From positions 5,790,001 through 5,854,000 of the forward strand of contig NZ_JAPFCC010000001.1 of assembly GCF_025562715.2 (NCBI RefSeq): 64,000 nucleotides of DNA. The letters are read 5' to 3'. Below are positions 28,199 to 36,886 of this stretch, piece by piece (position 1 is the stretch's first letter; each line of letters starts with the position of its first letter). Position numbers and translations under genes: made by a program. Under the pieces are notes generated by a model that worked only from the letters and a program-made list of their open reading frames with translations, was not told the DNA's origin and did no database searches. Source of the stretch: Endozoicomonas gorgoniicola. GTDB taxonomy: Bacteria; Pseudomonadota; Gammaproteobacteria; Pseudomonadales; Endozoicomonadaceae.

Positions 28199-28816
28199 AT
28201 GCTCAAAGGTCTATATGGTGTTACTGACAGCCATCTGCTACCGGACGACAACAGCCTGCTGCACGCAGCAGAACAGGCTTTGCATGGTGGTATGAAAGTT
28301 CTCCAGTACCGCGATAAAAGCGACGACCAGAAAAAACGCCTGCGCCAGGCCGGAGCCCTGAAAGTACTCTGTCACCAGCATCGGGCGATCCTGATTATTA
28401 ATGACGACGTAGAACTTACAGCAGCCGTTGAAGCCGATGGCGTACACGTCGGCCAGAGTGATGCGTCCGTTACCGAAGCCAGAAGTCGTCTGGGCGATTA
28501 CGCCATTATAGGTGTAAGCTGTGGAGGCTCTATAGAGCTGGCACAAAAAGCCGTTGACGCTGGTGCCAATTACATTGCCTTTGGCAAATTCTTCGACTCC
28601 AAAACCAAACCGGATGCAAAAACCGCCAGCCTGGCTGTGCTGCCGGAAGCCCGGCAGCGTTTTGAAGTCCCTGTGGTAGCTATTGGGGGAATTACGGTAG
28701 ATAATGCTTCCCAAATAATAGAGGCAGGTGCAGACATGATCGCTGTTGTAAACAACCTGTTTGCAGCACCCGATATTCAGCACCGGGCTCGTGAACTCAG
28801 TGAACTTTGCCAGTAA
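28199..28816 (+). CDS. thiE: thiamine-phosphate synthase ThiE
   Basis: ThiE joins hydroxymethylpyrimidine diphosphate to thiazole phosphate to make thiamine phosphate. The 205-residue TIM-barrel protein shows the family motifs VLQYRDK, LIINDDVELTAAVEADGVHVGQSD, IIGVSCGG, YIAFGKFFDSKTKP and VAIGGITVDNASQIIEAGADMIAVV. ATG 28199 with an ACAGGAGG ribosome-binding site is preferred to a TTG at 28115 that lies inside tandem repeats. It is followed 11 bases later by hemL, with which it probably forms an operon. No TPP riboswitch was recognised upstream. Confidence 0.95.
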   Translation: MLKGLYGVTDSHLLPDDNSLLHAAEQALHGGMKVLQYRDKSDDQKKRLRQAGALKVLCHQHRAILIINDDVELTAAVEADGVHVGQSDASVTEARSRLGDYAIIGVSCGGSIELAQKAVDAGANYIAFGKFFDSKTKPDAKTASLAVLPEARQRFEVPVVAIGGITVDNASQIIEAGADMIAVVNNLFAAPDIQHRARELSELCQ

Positions 28817-28827
28817 GGAAAACAGTC

Positions 28828-30129
28828 ATGGCTCGATCCGACAACCGATCCAACGCTTTGTTCAGTGAAGCGCAGCAAGTTATTCCCGGCGGAGTAAATT
28901 CACCCGTTCGCGCGTTTAAAGGCGTTGGCGGCAAACCCGTTTTCTTCCAGAGCGCCCGGGGAGCTCATGTAAAAGACGTTGACGGCAATGAGCTTATTGA
29001 TTATGTCGGCTCCTGGGGGCCAATGATTCTTGGTCACAACCATCCGGATGTGGTGGCCGCCGTGCGTGAACAGGCGTTGCAGGGGCTGAGTTTTGGTGCG
29101 CCTACAGCACTGGAAACCGAACTGGCCCTGAAGGTACGTCAGCTGTTCCCGTCTATGGAGCTGCTGAGAATGGTGAACTCCGGTACCGAAGCCACCATGA
29201 GTGCTATCCGTCTGGCTCGTGGTTTTACCGGGCGGGATCGCATCATCAAGTTTGAAGGCTGCTACCACGGACATTCCGACTCCCTGTTGGTTAAAGCCGG
29301 TTCCGGTGCCCTGACCCTGGGCGTACCCAGTTCTCCCGGTGTGCCTGAAACACTGGCAGAAAACACCATAACCCTGACCTTTAATGACCTGGATTCTGTC
29401 GAGGAAACCTTCAGGGAAGTGGGTTCTGAAGTCGCCTGTATTATCGTTGAGCCTGTCGCTGGCAACATGAACTGCATTCCTCCGGTTCCGGGCTTCCTGC
29501 AGGGGTTACGCCAACTCTGTGACGAACACGGAGTCCTGTTGATTTTTGACGAAGTGATGACCGGCTTCCGGGTAGCCCTCGGGGGCGCTCAGGCGTATTA
29601 CGACATCAAGCCTGATTTAACCACTCTCGGCAAGATCATTGGTGGCGGACTGCCTGTGGGCGCCTTTGGTGGTCGCCGGGATATCATGGAACACCTGGCA
29701 CCACTGGGACCAGTCTATCAGGCAGGTACCTTGTCAGGTAATCCACTGGCCATGGCGGCAGGTCTGGCAACGCTGAACAACATTGTTCAGCCGGGCTTTC
29801 ATGACGACCTGACCGACAAGGCAGAACAACTGCTGAAAGGGTTAAGGCATCAGGCAGACCTGGCAGGCATTCCTTTGCGAACCGTTCAGGCCGGAGGCAT
29901 GTTTGGTCTGTTCTTCACTGAACAGGAAACCGTGGAGCGGTTCGATCAGGTGATGGCCTGTGACAGCGAACGGTATGGACGCTTCTTCCATGCCATGCTG
30001 GACGAAGGGGTTTATCTGGCGCCTTCTGCCTTTGAAGCCGGTTTCATTTCTGCCGCCCATGGTGATCAGGAAATAGAACAGACCGTTGCTGCCGCTGGCC
30101 GGGCTTTTCAATCTTTATTAAACTCTTGA
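28828..30129 (+). CDS. hemL: glutamate-1-semialdehyde 2,1-aminomutase HemL
   Basis: HemL makes 5-aminolevulinate for tetrapyrrole synthesis by the C5 pathway. The 433-residue PLP enzyme shows NSPVRAFKGVGG, the substrate region GSWGPMILGHNHP, GTEATMSAIRLARG, GCYHGHSDSLLVKAGSG, the PLP-contacting LIFDEVMTGFRV and the Schiff-base lysine in TTLGKIIGGGLPVGAFGG. ATG 28828 with AAGGAA upstream is chosen over a TTG at 28807. The pairing with thiE is common in gammaproteobacteria. Confidence 0.97.
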   Translation: MARSDNRSNALFSEAQQVIPGGVNSPVRAFKGVGGKPVFFQSARGAHVKDVDGNELIDYVGSWGPMILGHNHPDVVAAVREQALQGLSFGAPTALETELALKVRQLFPSMELLRMVNSGTEATMSAIRLARGFTGRDRIIKFEGCYHGHSDSLLVKAGSGALTLGVPSSPGVPETLAENTITLTFNDLDSVEETFREVGSEVACIIVEPVAGNMNCIPPVPGFLQGLRQLCDEHGVLLIFDEVMTGFRVALGGAQAYYDIKPDLTTLGKIIGGGLPVGAFGGRRDIMEHLAPLGPVYQAGTLSGNPLAMAAGLATLNNIVQPGFHDDLTDKAEQLLKGLRHQADLAGIPLRTVQAGGMFGLFFTEQETVERFDQVMACDSERYGRFFHAMLDEGVYLAPSAFEAGFISAAHGDQEIEQTVAAAGRAFQSLLNS

Positions 30130-30213
30130 ATTACTCTTTATCACCGGGCGTAATGACTCATTGTTTACTAAAAACCCGTTCGATGAATAATCGTTCTTCG
30201 CTCATGGCTGTTT

Positions 30214-30840
30214 ATGATTTCTCTTGCTATTTCTGATGCGGTGCTGGCTTTTGCCAGCGCCTTTCCTGTTTTCCTTTTATCCCAGCAAAAGGACTTTGAT
30301 CCGGCACATAAGCTGCCCGCCAAAGCAGCTTTGTTTGGCTTTCTACTGATGACGGTCGCAGGTGGCCTGGGGGCACTCAACTACGGTTTCTCTACTGCCT
30401 GGGCCGGGTCATACTGGATGTTCAACAATATGGCCACCTTTATGTCCCCTCCTCTGGTCACCATTGCCATGGGACAGATTCTGATGGCAAAGTTCTGGAG
30501 TGCCGCAGCCTGGTGGAGAACCATTCTGGCGATCTGCCTGCTGTTCGAAGTGTCGCGCTGGTATGGGCTGGAAACGGTTTACCGGGATCTGCAACTGACA
30601 CTGTGCATAATCGCAGGTCTGGTGATGGTCACCCGTTCCTACATGAACGCAGGCACCAAAGCCCTGATTATGGTGTCCTTTGCCAGTTTCTTTGTCGGCG
30701 GCATGCTGATTGGCAATGAAGGCACCATCGCGGGCTATCTGCGTCTGAACCTGTTTCGTTACTTTATCGCCCTTGGCAACCTGATGCTCGGTACCGGGCT
30801 TTACTTTCTGCTCCGCCAGAAAAAGCCAGAAAAGCTCTGA
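30214..30840 (+). CDS. integral membrane protein of unknown function
   Basis: This 208-residue protein has about six hydrophobic segments (LAISDAVLAFASAFPVFLL; LFGFLLMTVAGGLGAL; PLVTIAMGQILMA; TILAICLLFEVSRW; ALIMVSFASFFVGGMLI; YFIALGNLMLGTGLYFLL) and short charged loops. No catalytic motif is visible. A function cannot be named. It lies 84 bases after hemL in the same direction and could share its transcript, and it converges with the DUF1820 gene. Confidence 0.8.
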   Translation: MISLAISDAVLAFASAFPVFLLSQQKDFDPAHKLPAKAALFGFLLMTVAGGLGALNYGFSTAWAGSYWMFNNMATFMSPPLVTIAMGQILMAKFWSAAAWWRTILAICLLFEVSRWYGLETVYRDLQLTLCIIAGLVMVTRSYMNAGTKALIMVSFASFFVGGMLIGNEGTIAGYLRLNLFRYFIALGNLMLGTGLYFLLRQKKPEKL

Positions 30841-30862
30841 GGGTGTCGCAAAACGCCCTCAG
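30837..30862. terminator. hairpin between convergent genes
   Basis: CTGAGGGTG pairs with CGCCCTCAG around an 8-base loop and overlaps the stop codon of the membrane protein gene. There is no clear U-run, so it may be a weak or bidirectional terminator. Confidence 0.4.
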
Positions 30863-30887
30863 TCTGCTAACTCTGCCCGGTTAAGAG

Positions 30888-31208
30888 TCAATTGGAGTTC
30901 AGAGGCGGCATTGGAAACGAACGCACGTTGCCACTTTTGGCTTCAGTCACTTTGGCCGTACCTTCTTTTTCCACTTCATCAATTCGGATAATAGACGTCA
31001 GTGGAATATAGCTGCGCTTAACACCTTCAAAGATGTTTTTCAGTTTCTCTTCGCTGGGGTCAACCAGCAGCTGGCTGCGTTCGCCAAAGGCAAACTCTTC
31101 CACTTCAATAAAGCCCCAGAGTTCGCTCTGAAAAATCTGGCGGGCATAGACTTCAAAGACTTCGCCTTCGTTTTGAAAAATAACTCGAAAGACCTGTGTT
31201 TTTGACAT
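30888..31208 (-). CDS. DUF1820 family protein
   Basis: This 106-residue soluble protein begins MSKTQVFRVIFQNEGEVFEVYARQIFQSELWGFIEVEEFAFGE, which is the characteristic start of the DUF1820 family of gammaproteobacteria, and continues with the conserved SQLLVDPSEEKLKNIFEGVKRSYIPLTSIIRIDEV. Function is unknown. Start is ATG 31208. It is a stand-alone gene, divergent from the efflux operon. Confidence 0.9.
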   Translation of the reverse strand: MSKTQVFRVIFQNEGEVFEVYARQIFQSELWGFIEVEEFAFGERSQLLVDPSEEKLKNIFEGVKRSYIPLTSIIRIDEVEKEGTAKVTEAKSGNVRSFPMPPLNSN

Positions 31209-31420
31209 CGATGATTAAAACCTTCTTGATCACTTCCACCGGTTTGCTTTGTTGTCAGCAAAGGTGGCTTAATAACGCGGCAAGCATAACACACTCATCT
31301 TCCGGTTAAATCTGTGGAAAACAGCGGCTTGATACAGTTTTGATACATCTTGGTAGTTGACCGACAAACTCTGCCATTCAGTGCTGTTTATACTGACTGC
31401 GGGAATGAATACAGCAATCT

Positions 31421-32596
31421 ATGAACTCAAGCTTCAGCACCATGAATCTTATAAAGATCAGTCTCATCGTATTAGCAAGCCTTTCATTCATACCGGAGGC
31501 CTTTGCCAGAGGCAGCGGTCAGGAAAGGGGGCAGGGAAACAGTGTGATTGTCGATGTTCAAACCGTTCAGGCACAGACCTGGCAGGAAGAACTGACGGCA
31601 CTGGGCAGCGTTTACGCCAGAAACCAGATTACCCTGACCAGCCAGGTAGCGGGCTCAATCAATAAAATCAATTTCACTGATAGCCAGGCTGTCCCGGCTG
31701 GTTACCCCCTGATTGAAATAGACAACCGGTTTCAGCAGGCTAAATTACATGAGGCTAAAGCCAGGCTTTTGGACGATCAGCGTCGCTTACATGAGATGCA
31801 GCTGCTGGCCGCTAAAAAAGCCGTTTCTCTCTCTGAACTTCAGGCTCAGGAAGCGCTGGTTGAACAATCCAGTGCATTGGTTGACGCAGCCGTAACCACT
31901 CTGTCTTTTTATACACTGGAAGCACCTTTTGACGGTATTTTAGGTTTAAGTGACCTCAGTCCCGGACAATACGTGAAAGCAGGTGACAGCCTGGTCACTT
32001 TGACAAACCTGAAGCATCTGTATGTTGACCTGAATTTTCCTGATAAGTACCTCAGCCAGATCAAGACCGGTATGACCGTGGACCTTCAGTTTGAAGCCTG
32101 GCCAGACCTTCACTTTTCAGCAACGATTTCAAGCCTTGATTCTGTCATCAACATTGAAAGCCGTAACTTTAAAGTCCGTTCCGAACTGGACAACCCGGAA
32201 GGCTTGCTGCGTCCTGGCCTGCTGGCACAGGCTACTCTGCCATTAACCCCGGACAGTGTGATCACCATACCCACCAGCAGCGTTTTTTACCGGGGTTCTC
32301 AGGCTTTCGTTTACCTTGTCATTGACAGCAAAGCGGTGGAGCGAGCCGTCACTACTCTGCAGATTGTGGGTGACAAAACCTATATCCGTTCAGGGCTGAC
32401 AGCAGGTGACGAGATCATTACGGCAGGTATCAATAAAGTCAGTAATGGCATGATCGTGACGCCTTCCTCTGTTACGAACAACAAACATCGACAGTTTGCC
32501 CAACAATCTACCCAACAATTTACCCAACAATTTACCCGGCAATTTACCCGGGAAGGTGCTGCATCCATCCAGAACAGTGAGGTTCTGACTCAATGA
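31421..32596 (+). CDS. RND efflux periplasmic adaptor (membrane fusion protein)
   Basis: This 391-residue HlyD/MFP-family adaptor links an inner-membrane RND pump to an outer-membrane channel. A signal peptide (LIKISLIVLASLSFIPEAFA) precedes the biotinyl-lipoyl-like halves (ITLTSQVAGSINKINFTDSQAVPAGYPLIEIDN and FYTLEAPFDGILGLSDLSPGQYVKAGDSLVTLTN) with a helical hairpin between them, then the beta-barrel and proximal domains. ATG 31421 or 31442 may be the start. The C-terminus carries a low-complexity QFTQ tail from a 12-bp repeat. Its stop overlaps the RND gene start by 4 bases (ATGA), so the two are co-translated. No outer-membrane partner or regulator is adjacent. Confidence 0.93.
   Translation: MNSSFSTMNLIKISLIVLASLSFIPEAFARGSGQERGQGNSVIVDVQTVQAQTWQEELTALGSVYARNQITLTSQVAGSINKINFTDSQAVPAGYPLIEIDNRFQQAKLHEAKARLLDDQRRLHEMQLLAAKKAVSLSELQAQEALVEQSSALVDAAVTTLSFYTLEAPFDGILGLSDLSPGQYVKAGDSLVTLTNLKHLYVDLNFPDKYLSQIKTGMTVDLQFEAWPDLHFSATISSLDSVINIESRNFKVRSELDNPEGLLRPGLLAQATLPLTPDSVITIPTSSVFYRGSQAFVYLVIDSKAVERAVTTLQIVGDKTYIRSGLTAGDEIITAGINKVSNGMIVTPSSVTNNKHRQFAQQSTQQFTQQFTRQFTREGAASIQNSEVLTQ
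32491..32550 (+). repeat. 12-bp coding tandem repeat in the adaptor gene
   Basis: Five imperfect copies of ACAATTTACCCA run without gap and encode a Q-F-T-Q-like tetrapeptide repeat near the C-terminus of the adaptor. Family members normally end without such a tail. Confidence 0.8.
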
Positions 32597-35500
32597 TATT
32601 ATCGGATCTTGCCATTAAGCGACCCGTTGTCGCCTGTGTGATTAATCTGCTGTTGATTGTTTTTGGCGTACTGGCTTTTAACAACCTGCCCCTGCGTGAA
32701 TACCCTGATGTTTCTACGCCCATTGTTTCCGTCAGTGCAAACTATGAAGGCGCATCCGCTGACATTATGGAGTCCAGGGTTGCCAAGGTGATTGAAGACC
32801 AGCTGTCCGGTATCCGTGGTGTCCGGTCAATTGACTCCCGCAGCTCCGATGGTCGTACCCGAATCAGCATTGAATTTGAAAATGGCCGGGACATTGAAGC
32901 GGCTGCTAACGATGTGCGTGATGCGGTCTCCAGAGCTAAACGACGGTTGCCAGAGAGCATGGACGACCCGACGGTATCAAAAAGTGATTCCGACGGGGAT
33001 GGCGTTATCAGCTACACGGTGTCATCAGACCGGATGTCGCCAGTCGACCTGAGCGATTACATCAACCGCAAACTGCTCGACCCTCTGAGCCTGATTGATG
33101 GTGTCAGCTCTGTTGAGACATGGGGTTATAACAAGCTGGCGTTACTGGTCAAACTGGACCCGGTGGCCATGGCCAGTCGCAATGTGACAGTGGCCGATGT
33201 TGAAAAAGCGCTACGGGCAGAAAATCTGGAAGCGGCGGCAGGCAGCCTGACCGACCCTGCCCGAAGTTACACCCTGCGTTTGCAGCGCAGCTATCAGACC
33301 GTTGCCGACTACCAGAATCTGGTTATTCGTAAAAACAGCGATGGCTCCATGCTTTATCTGTCCGATATTGCCAAAGTAGAAACCGGCTCTGAAGATGAAG
33401 ATCAGATATTTCGCTTAAATAATCGCAGCATGGTGATGCTGGAGTTCCTGAAACAGTCCGATGCCAACACGCTGGACGTTGTTGAAACCGTTAAGAAAGA
33501 AGTCGAGCAACTGAAGCCGTTTCTGCCAAAGGGGATGGAAATGGCTCCACTGTCTGATAGCTCTGTCTTTATTAAAAGTGCCATCAGCGAAGTGTATACG
33601 ACACTGGGCATCACTTCGGTGCTGGTTATTCTGGTTATCTACATTTTCCTAGGTAACGCCAGAGCCACCCTCATACCAGCCGTTAGTGTGCCTGTCTCCC
33701 TGATTGCCACGTTTGCCGTACTGCTGTTGTTTGGTTACTCCATCAACCTGATAACATTGCTGGCACTGGTTTTGTCCGTTGGCCTGCTGGTTGATGACTC
33801 GATTGTGGTACTGGAAAACATCCATCGCCGTATAGAAAACGGGGAACCTCTCATTGTTGCCGCTTACCGTGGCACCCGTGAAGTGGGTATGGCGGTGGTC
33901 GCCACCACCCTGGTACTGGTTGCGGTGTTTCTGCCCATTACCCTGTTGACCGGCAGTGCGGGCATGCTGTTCAAGGAATACGCGGTCACCCTGGCTGCCA
34001 GTGTACTGTTTTCCAGTATCGTTGCCCTGACCATGGGGCCGGTACTGGGCAGCCGTGTACTAAAGCTGAATGTGCAGCAGGGGCCTTTCACCCATTTTGT
34101 TGAAAAGCAGTTTGCTCATCTGGAAAACGTCTATCGTCGGGTATTGCACTTTACCCTGAGGCACAACTGGATTGCGGTTCTGACCGTTGTTTTAAGTCTT
34201 GGCTTTATGGGCTATACCTACCAGCAACTGCCGCAGTCGTTTGTTTCCCGGGAGGATCAGGGACGGTTGTATGTCATTTTGAGCGCTGCTGAAGGCACCA
34301 GTTATCAGGCCCTTGAGCCTTTGGTTGATGAAATCGAACAACGCATGAAGCCTCTCACCCAGCCAGACGGCCCGGTCCAGTCCATGGGGATACGGGCTCC
34401 GGGCAGGAGTCAGAACCAGATGTTTCTGATCATCGACCTGAAGCACTGGGACGAAAGGGATGTCACCGTATTTGAGGTGGCTAATCAGATACGGCGCCTG
34501 TTACGGCCCATCGCCCAGCTGAGGGTTTCGCCAATCGTGCCTTCCAGTTTTGGCACCCGCGCACGCCAGCCGGTTCAGGTGGTTATCGGCGGTGGTTCCT
34601 ATGACGTTGTGCAGCAATGGGTTGAGCGGCTGAAAGAAAAAGCCGGAGAAAATCCGGGCCTGCGGGAGCTGGATACCGATTACAACGAAACCACCCCCCG
34701 CATGAATGTCACCATCAACCAGGCTTACGCCCATGAGCTTGGGATTCCGGTCTCCGATGTTTCAGGTGCCCTGGAAACCGTACTGGCTGGCAGAAATATC
34801 ACCACTTTTATTCAGAACGGTGAAGAGTACGACGTCAACGTTCGGGCACCAAAGGATGACTTCAATTCCATAGCCGACCTCGCCCGTATTCATCTCCGTT
34901 CAGCCAGTGGTGAACTGGTGCGGCTCGACACCCTGATTGACGTCACCATCGAAGGGCAACCCCGACAACTCAGCCACTACAACCGGCGCAAGAGTATTAC
35001 GCTGTCTGCTGAACTGGTGGGGGATTATTCTCTGGGCGAAGCGCTGGCTTATATCGAACAGCTGGTGATTGATGAGCTGCCCGACGAAGCCACTATCGAC
35101 TACAAAGGTGAGTCCCTGGAATACAAGCGTTCCAGCAGTTCCCTGACCATGACGTTTATTCTGGCCCTGGTGGTCGTTTATCTGGTGCTGGCGGCACAGT
35201 TTGAGAGTTTCGTGCATCCAGCAGTGATCATGATGACGGTACCCCTGGCACTCACCGGAGCCATGGGGGGGATGCTGTGGGCAGGTCTGTCACTGGACAT
35301 CTATACCCAGATTTCGCTGATCATGCTGATCGGGCTTGCCACGAAAAACGGTATTCTGATTGTCGAGTTCATTAACCAGCTGCGTGACCGAAAGGTCGCT
35401 TTTGAAGAGGCGATTATTCAGGGCTCTGTTGCCCGCCTGCGCCCGATTCTGATGACGGCTATCACCACGCTGGCTGGCTCAGTCCCACTGATACTGGCCA

Positions 35501-35685
35501 GTGGCGCAGGTTATGAGTCCCGCTCAGCAATTGGCATTGTGATTTTCAGTGGCGTTCTGGTCGCCACCTTTATGACCCTGTTTGTTGCACCGGGGCTGTA
35601 TCGTCTGGTCGCAGCCAGAACCGGTTCACCCAAGGCTATGGAGCATAAACTGAAAGCGGCTCTGGAAAACTGTCCTGCCCATTAA
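32593..35685 (+). CDS. RND-family efflux transporter, inner-membrane subunit
   Basis: This 1030-residue AcrB/MexF-type proton antiporter begins MILSDLAIKRPVVACVINLLLIVFGV, the first transmembrane helix, followed by the first periplasmic loop. Transmembrane helices 2-6 include the proton-relay pair in LLVDDSIVVLENIHRRI (about residue 400); helices 8-12 include GLATKNGILIVEFINQLRD with the relay Lys (about 918). Two large periplasmic pore regions are present. Length and 12-helix layout are normal. With the preceding adaptor it forms a drug or metabolite export pair that must borrow an outer-membrane channel. Substrate cannot be inferred. Confidence 0.95.
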   Translation: MILSDLAIKRPVVACVINLLLIVFGVLAFNNLPLREYPDVSTPIVSVSANYEGASADIMESRVAKVIEDQLSGIRGVRSIDSRSSDGRTRISIEFENGRDIEAAANDVRDAVSRAKRRLPESMDDPTVSKSDSDGDGVISYTVSSDRMSPVDLSDYINRKLLDPLSLIDGVSSVETWGYNKLALLVKLDPVAMASRNVTVADVEKALRAENLEAAAGSLTDPARSYTLRLQRSYQTVADYQNLVIRKNSDGSMLYLSDIAKVETGSEDEDQIFRLNNRSMVMLEFLKQSDANTLDVVETVKKEVEQLKPFLPKGMEMAPLSDSSVFIKSAISEVYTTLGITSVLVILVIYIFLGNARATLIPAVSVPVSLIATFAVLLLFGYSINLITLLALVLSVGLLVDDSIVVLENIHRRIENGEPLIVAAYRGTREVGMAVVATTLVLVAVFLPITLLTGSAGMLFKEYAVTLAASVLFSSIVALTMGPVLGSRVLKLNVQQGPFTHFVEKQFAHLENVYRRVLHFTLRHNWIAVLTVVLSLGFMGYTYQQLPQSFVSREDQGRLYVILSAAEGTSYQALEPLVDEIEQRMKPLTQPDGPVQSMGIRAPGRSQNQMFLIIDLKHWDERDVTVFEVANQIRRLLRPIAQLRVSPIVPSSFGTRARQPVQVVIGGGSYDVVQQWVERLKEKAGENPGLRELDTDYNETTPRMNVTINQAYAHELGIPVSDVSGALETVLAGRNITTFIQNGEEYDVNVRAPKDDFNSIADLARIHLRSASGELVRLDTLIDVTIEGQPRQLSHYNRRKSITLSAELVGDYSLGEALAYIEQLVIDELPDEATIDYKGESLEYKRSSSSLTMTFILALVVVYLVLAAQFESFVHPAVIMMTVPLALTGAMGGMLWAGLSLDIYTQISLIMLIGLATKNGILIVEFINQLRDRKVAFEEAIIQGSVARLRPILMTAITTLAGSVPLILASGAGYESRSAIGIVIFSGVLVATFMTLFVAPGLYRLVAARTGSPKAMEHKLKAALENCPAH

Positions 35686-36019
35686 TTTTGACTTTACGTA
35701 ACCGGACGCACCGGGACAGCCATTACAATACAAGGCCGAGCGTGTTGTGGCTGTTCCGGCATCCGGGAGCGTAAAACTGCCCTGCCTTCTTATCAGTCAC
35801 AGCCTGTCTGTCAGAGTGTATTTACAGCACCCGAAATAAAAAAATCGTCCACGACATTGACCATATATTGAGTAGGTCATAGGCTTCAAGCGGGGAAGCT
35901 TAGCGATCATTTGCAGTATTAGGTGGAGAAAATATTCGTTCCTGCACGATCCGTGAATCAACGTTCAAAATAGCACTCATTCCACGCACCTAACTTTAGT
36001 CAGAGCGAGTGTACCTATT
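35686..36019. other. intergenic region with first copy of a 33-bp repeat
   Basis: This 334-base stretch after the RND gene holds an imperfect GC-rich inverted repeat (CCGGGACAGCC near 35709 against GGCTGTTCCGG near 35751), probably the end of the efflux transcript. It also holds copy 1 of a 33-bp repeat (35801-35833) whose second copy follows the next gene. The rest is AT-rich leader DNA without a recognised motif. Confidence 0.5.
35801..35833. repeat. 33-bp direct repeat, copy 1
   Basis: AGCCTGTCTGTCAGAGTG... continues to CAGCACCCG. It matches 36712-36744 at 31 of 33 bases, in direct orientation, bracketing the gene at 36020-36679. Confidence 0.85.
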
Positions 36020-36679
36020 ATGCCTTTATTCAAAAACTGGCGAAAAAAAGCGCCGCAGCCTGAACCAAACTGTGAACGTATAGCGGGTGCGCATGGTGAT
36101 ATTTTATTACATTCTTGTGGGACTGCTTTTAACTTAATTATTGTTGCCTGTGCACGCTACTTCCATGAAAACCACAACTTCACGCAGGAAACATCGAAAA
36201 CAATTAAAATACCAAACTGGACGACACTGTTTTTTTATAGCCCCATGCACGTCAGGATAGCTACTAATATTTACAGATTCATGACAGGCATGTACAAACC
36301 TGTTGATGTGTATGGACCAGGTCAGTCTACCCACCAATATATTTTATTTTCTTTTTTTGATTCTGATTTCGAGCCACTAAACCAGCTTTGCCGGGCAGCA
36401 ATGTTTTTTTCCAGTAACACTCAAAAGCAAAACAAGAACGCTGATCCTGATCCATTTGAATTATACGATATAGCTTATGTGGTAGGGGGGGACATATATA
36501 GCCTTTCAGACTTCTTAAATGAACTGTATTCACAGGGTAAAATTTACCAGAAGATTCATTGCATACTTGATCGCATCAGCTTTGGAGTCGATAAGTATAC
36601 GGTACCTTTATACGATTTAGGGCGTACACCCATTACTATTGTCGAGGAGGGTCTGGGTCAGTGGCAGATACTTCCTTAG
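36020..36679 (+). CDS. hypothetical protein (219 residues) in a repeat-bracketed cassette
   Basis: No family is recognised. The protein starts with a short basic segment (MPLFKNWRKKAPQPEPN), has no signal peptide, and contains GAHGDILLHSCGTAFNLIIV, an aromatic-rich middle and a C-terminal SFGVDKYTVPLYDLGRTPITI. It is AT-richer than its core neighbours and lies between two copies of a 33-bp repeat, upstream of another lineage-specific gene and miaB. Its context suggests a recently inserted accessory, possibly effector-like gene, but that is inference. Confidence 0.6.
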   Translation: MPLFKNWRKKAPQPEPNCERIAGAHGDILLHSCGTAFNLIIVACARYFHENHNFTQETSKTIKIPNWTTLFFYSPMHVRIATNIYRFMTGMYKPVDVYGPGQSTHQYILFSFFDSDFEPLNQLCRAAMFFSSNTQKQNKNADPDPFELYDIAYVVGGDIYSLSDFLNELYSQGKIYQKIHCILDRISFGVDKYTVPLYDLGRTPITIVEEGLGQWQILP

Positions 36680-36711
36680 CTGACTCGTATCACTGGAAGA
36701 TGCCCCGCAAC

Positions 36712-36744
36712 AGCCTGTATCTCAGAGTGTATTTACAGCACCCG
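36712..36744. repeat. 33-bp direct repeat, copy 2
   Basis: This copy matches 35801-35833 with two mismatches. It is followed immediately by copy A of the 86-bp miaB-leader repeat (36747-36832), so two repeat boundaries abut. Confidence 0.85.
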
Positions 36745-36746
36745 GG

Positions 36747-36832
36747 ATCAGAAATATTGCTCACTACCCTCCCCGTCAGCCAAAGGCTATAACGTGCCGC
36801 TTTTGGACAGATAGCAAACAGCCGTGAGCGCA
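36747..36832. repeat. 86-bp repeat of the miaB leader, copy A
   Basis: This stretch, from ATCAGAAATATTGCTCACTA to GCCGTGAGCGCA, aligns without gaps to 37725-37810, with about 6 mismatches in 86. Copy B is the natural leader of miaB and includes TATAAT at 37766-37771; copy A has TATAAC there. The two copies bracket the minus-strand gene at 36887-37585. Confidence 0.9.
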
Positions 36833-36886
36833 AAAGTGGCCACAGATTTTACTGACGAGTCAAAATATTTAGCAGGGCAGTCAAGA

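Noticed and set aside
36020..36679. Third C58-like paralogue
   Set aside because: It has neither the Cys-x7-Trp block nor the His and EP-x-x-GLF motifs, so no relation can be supported.
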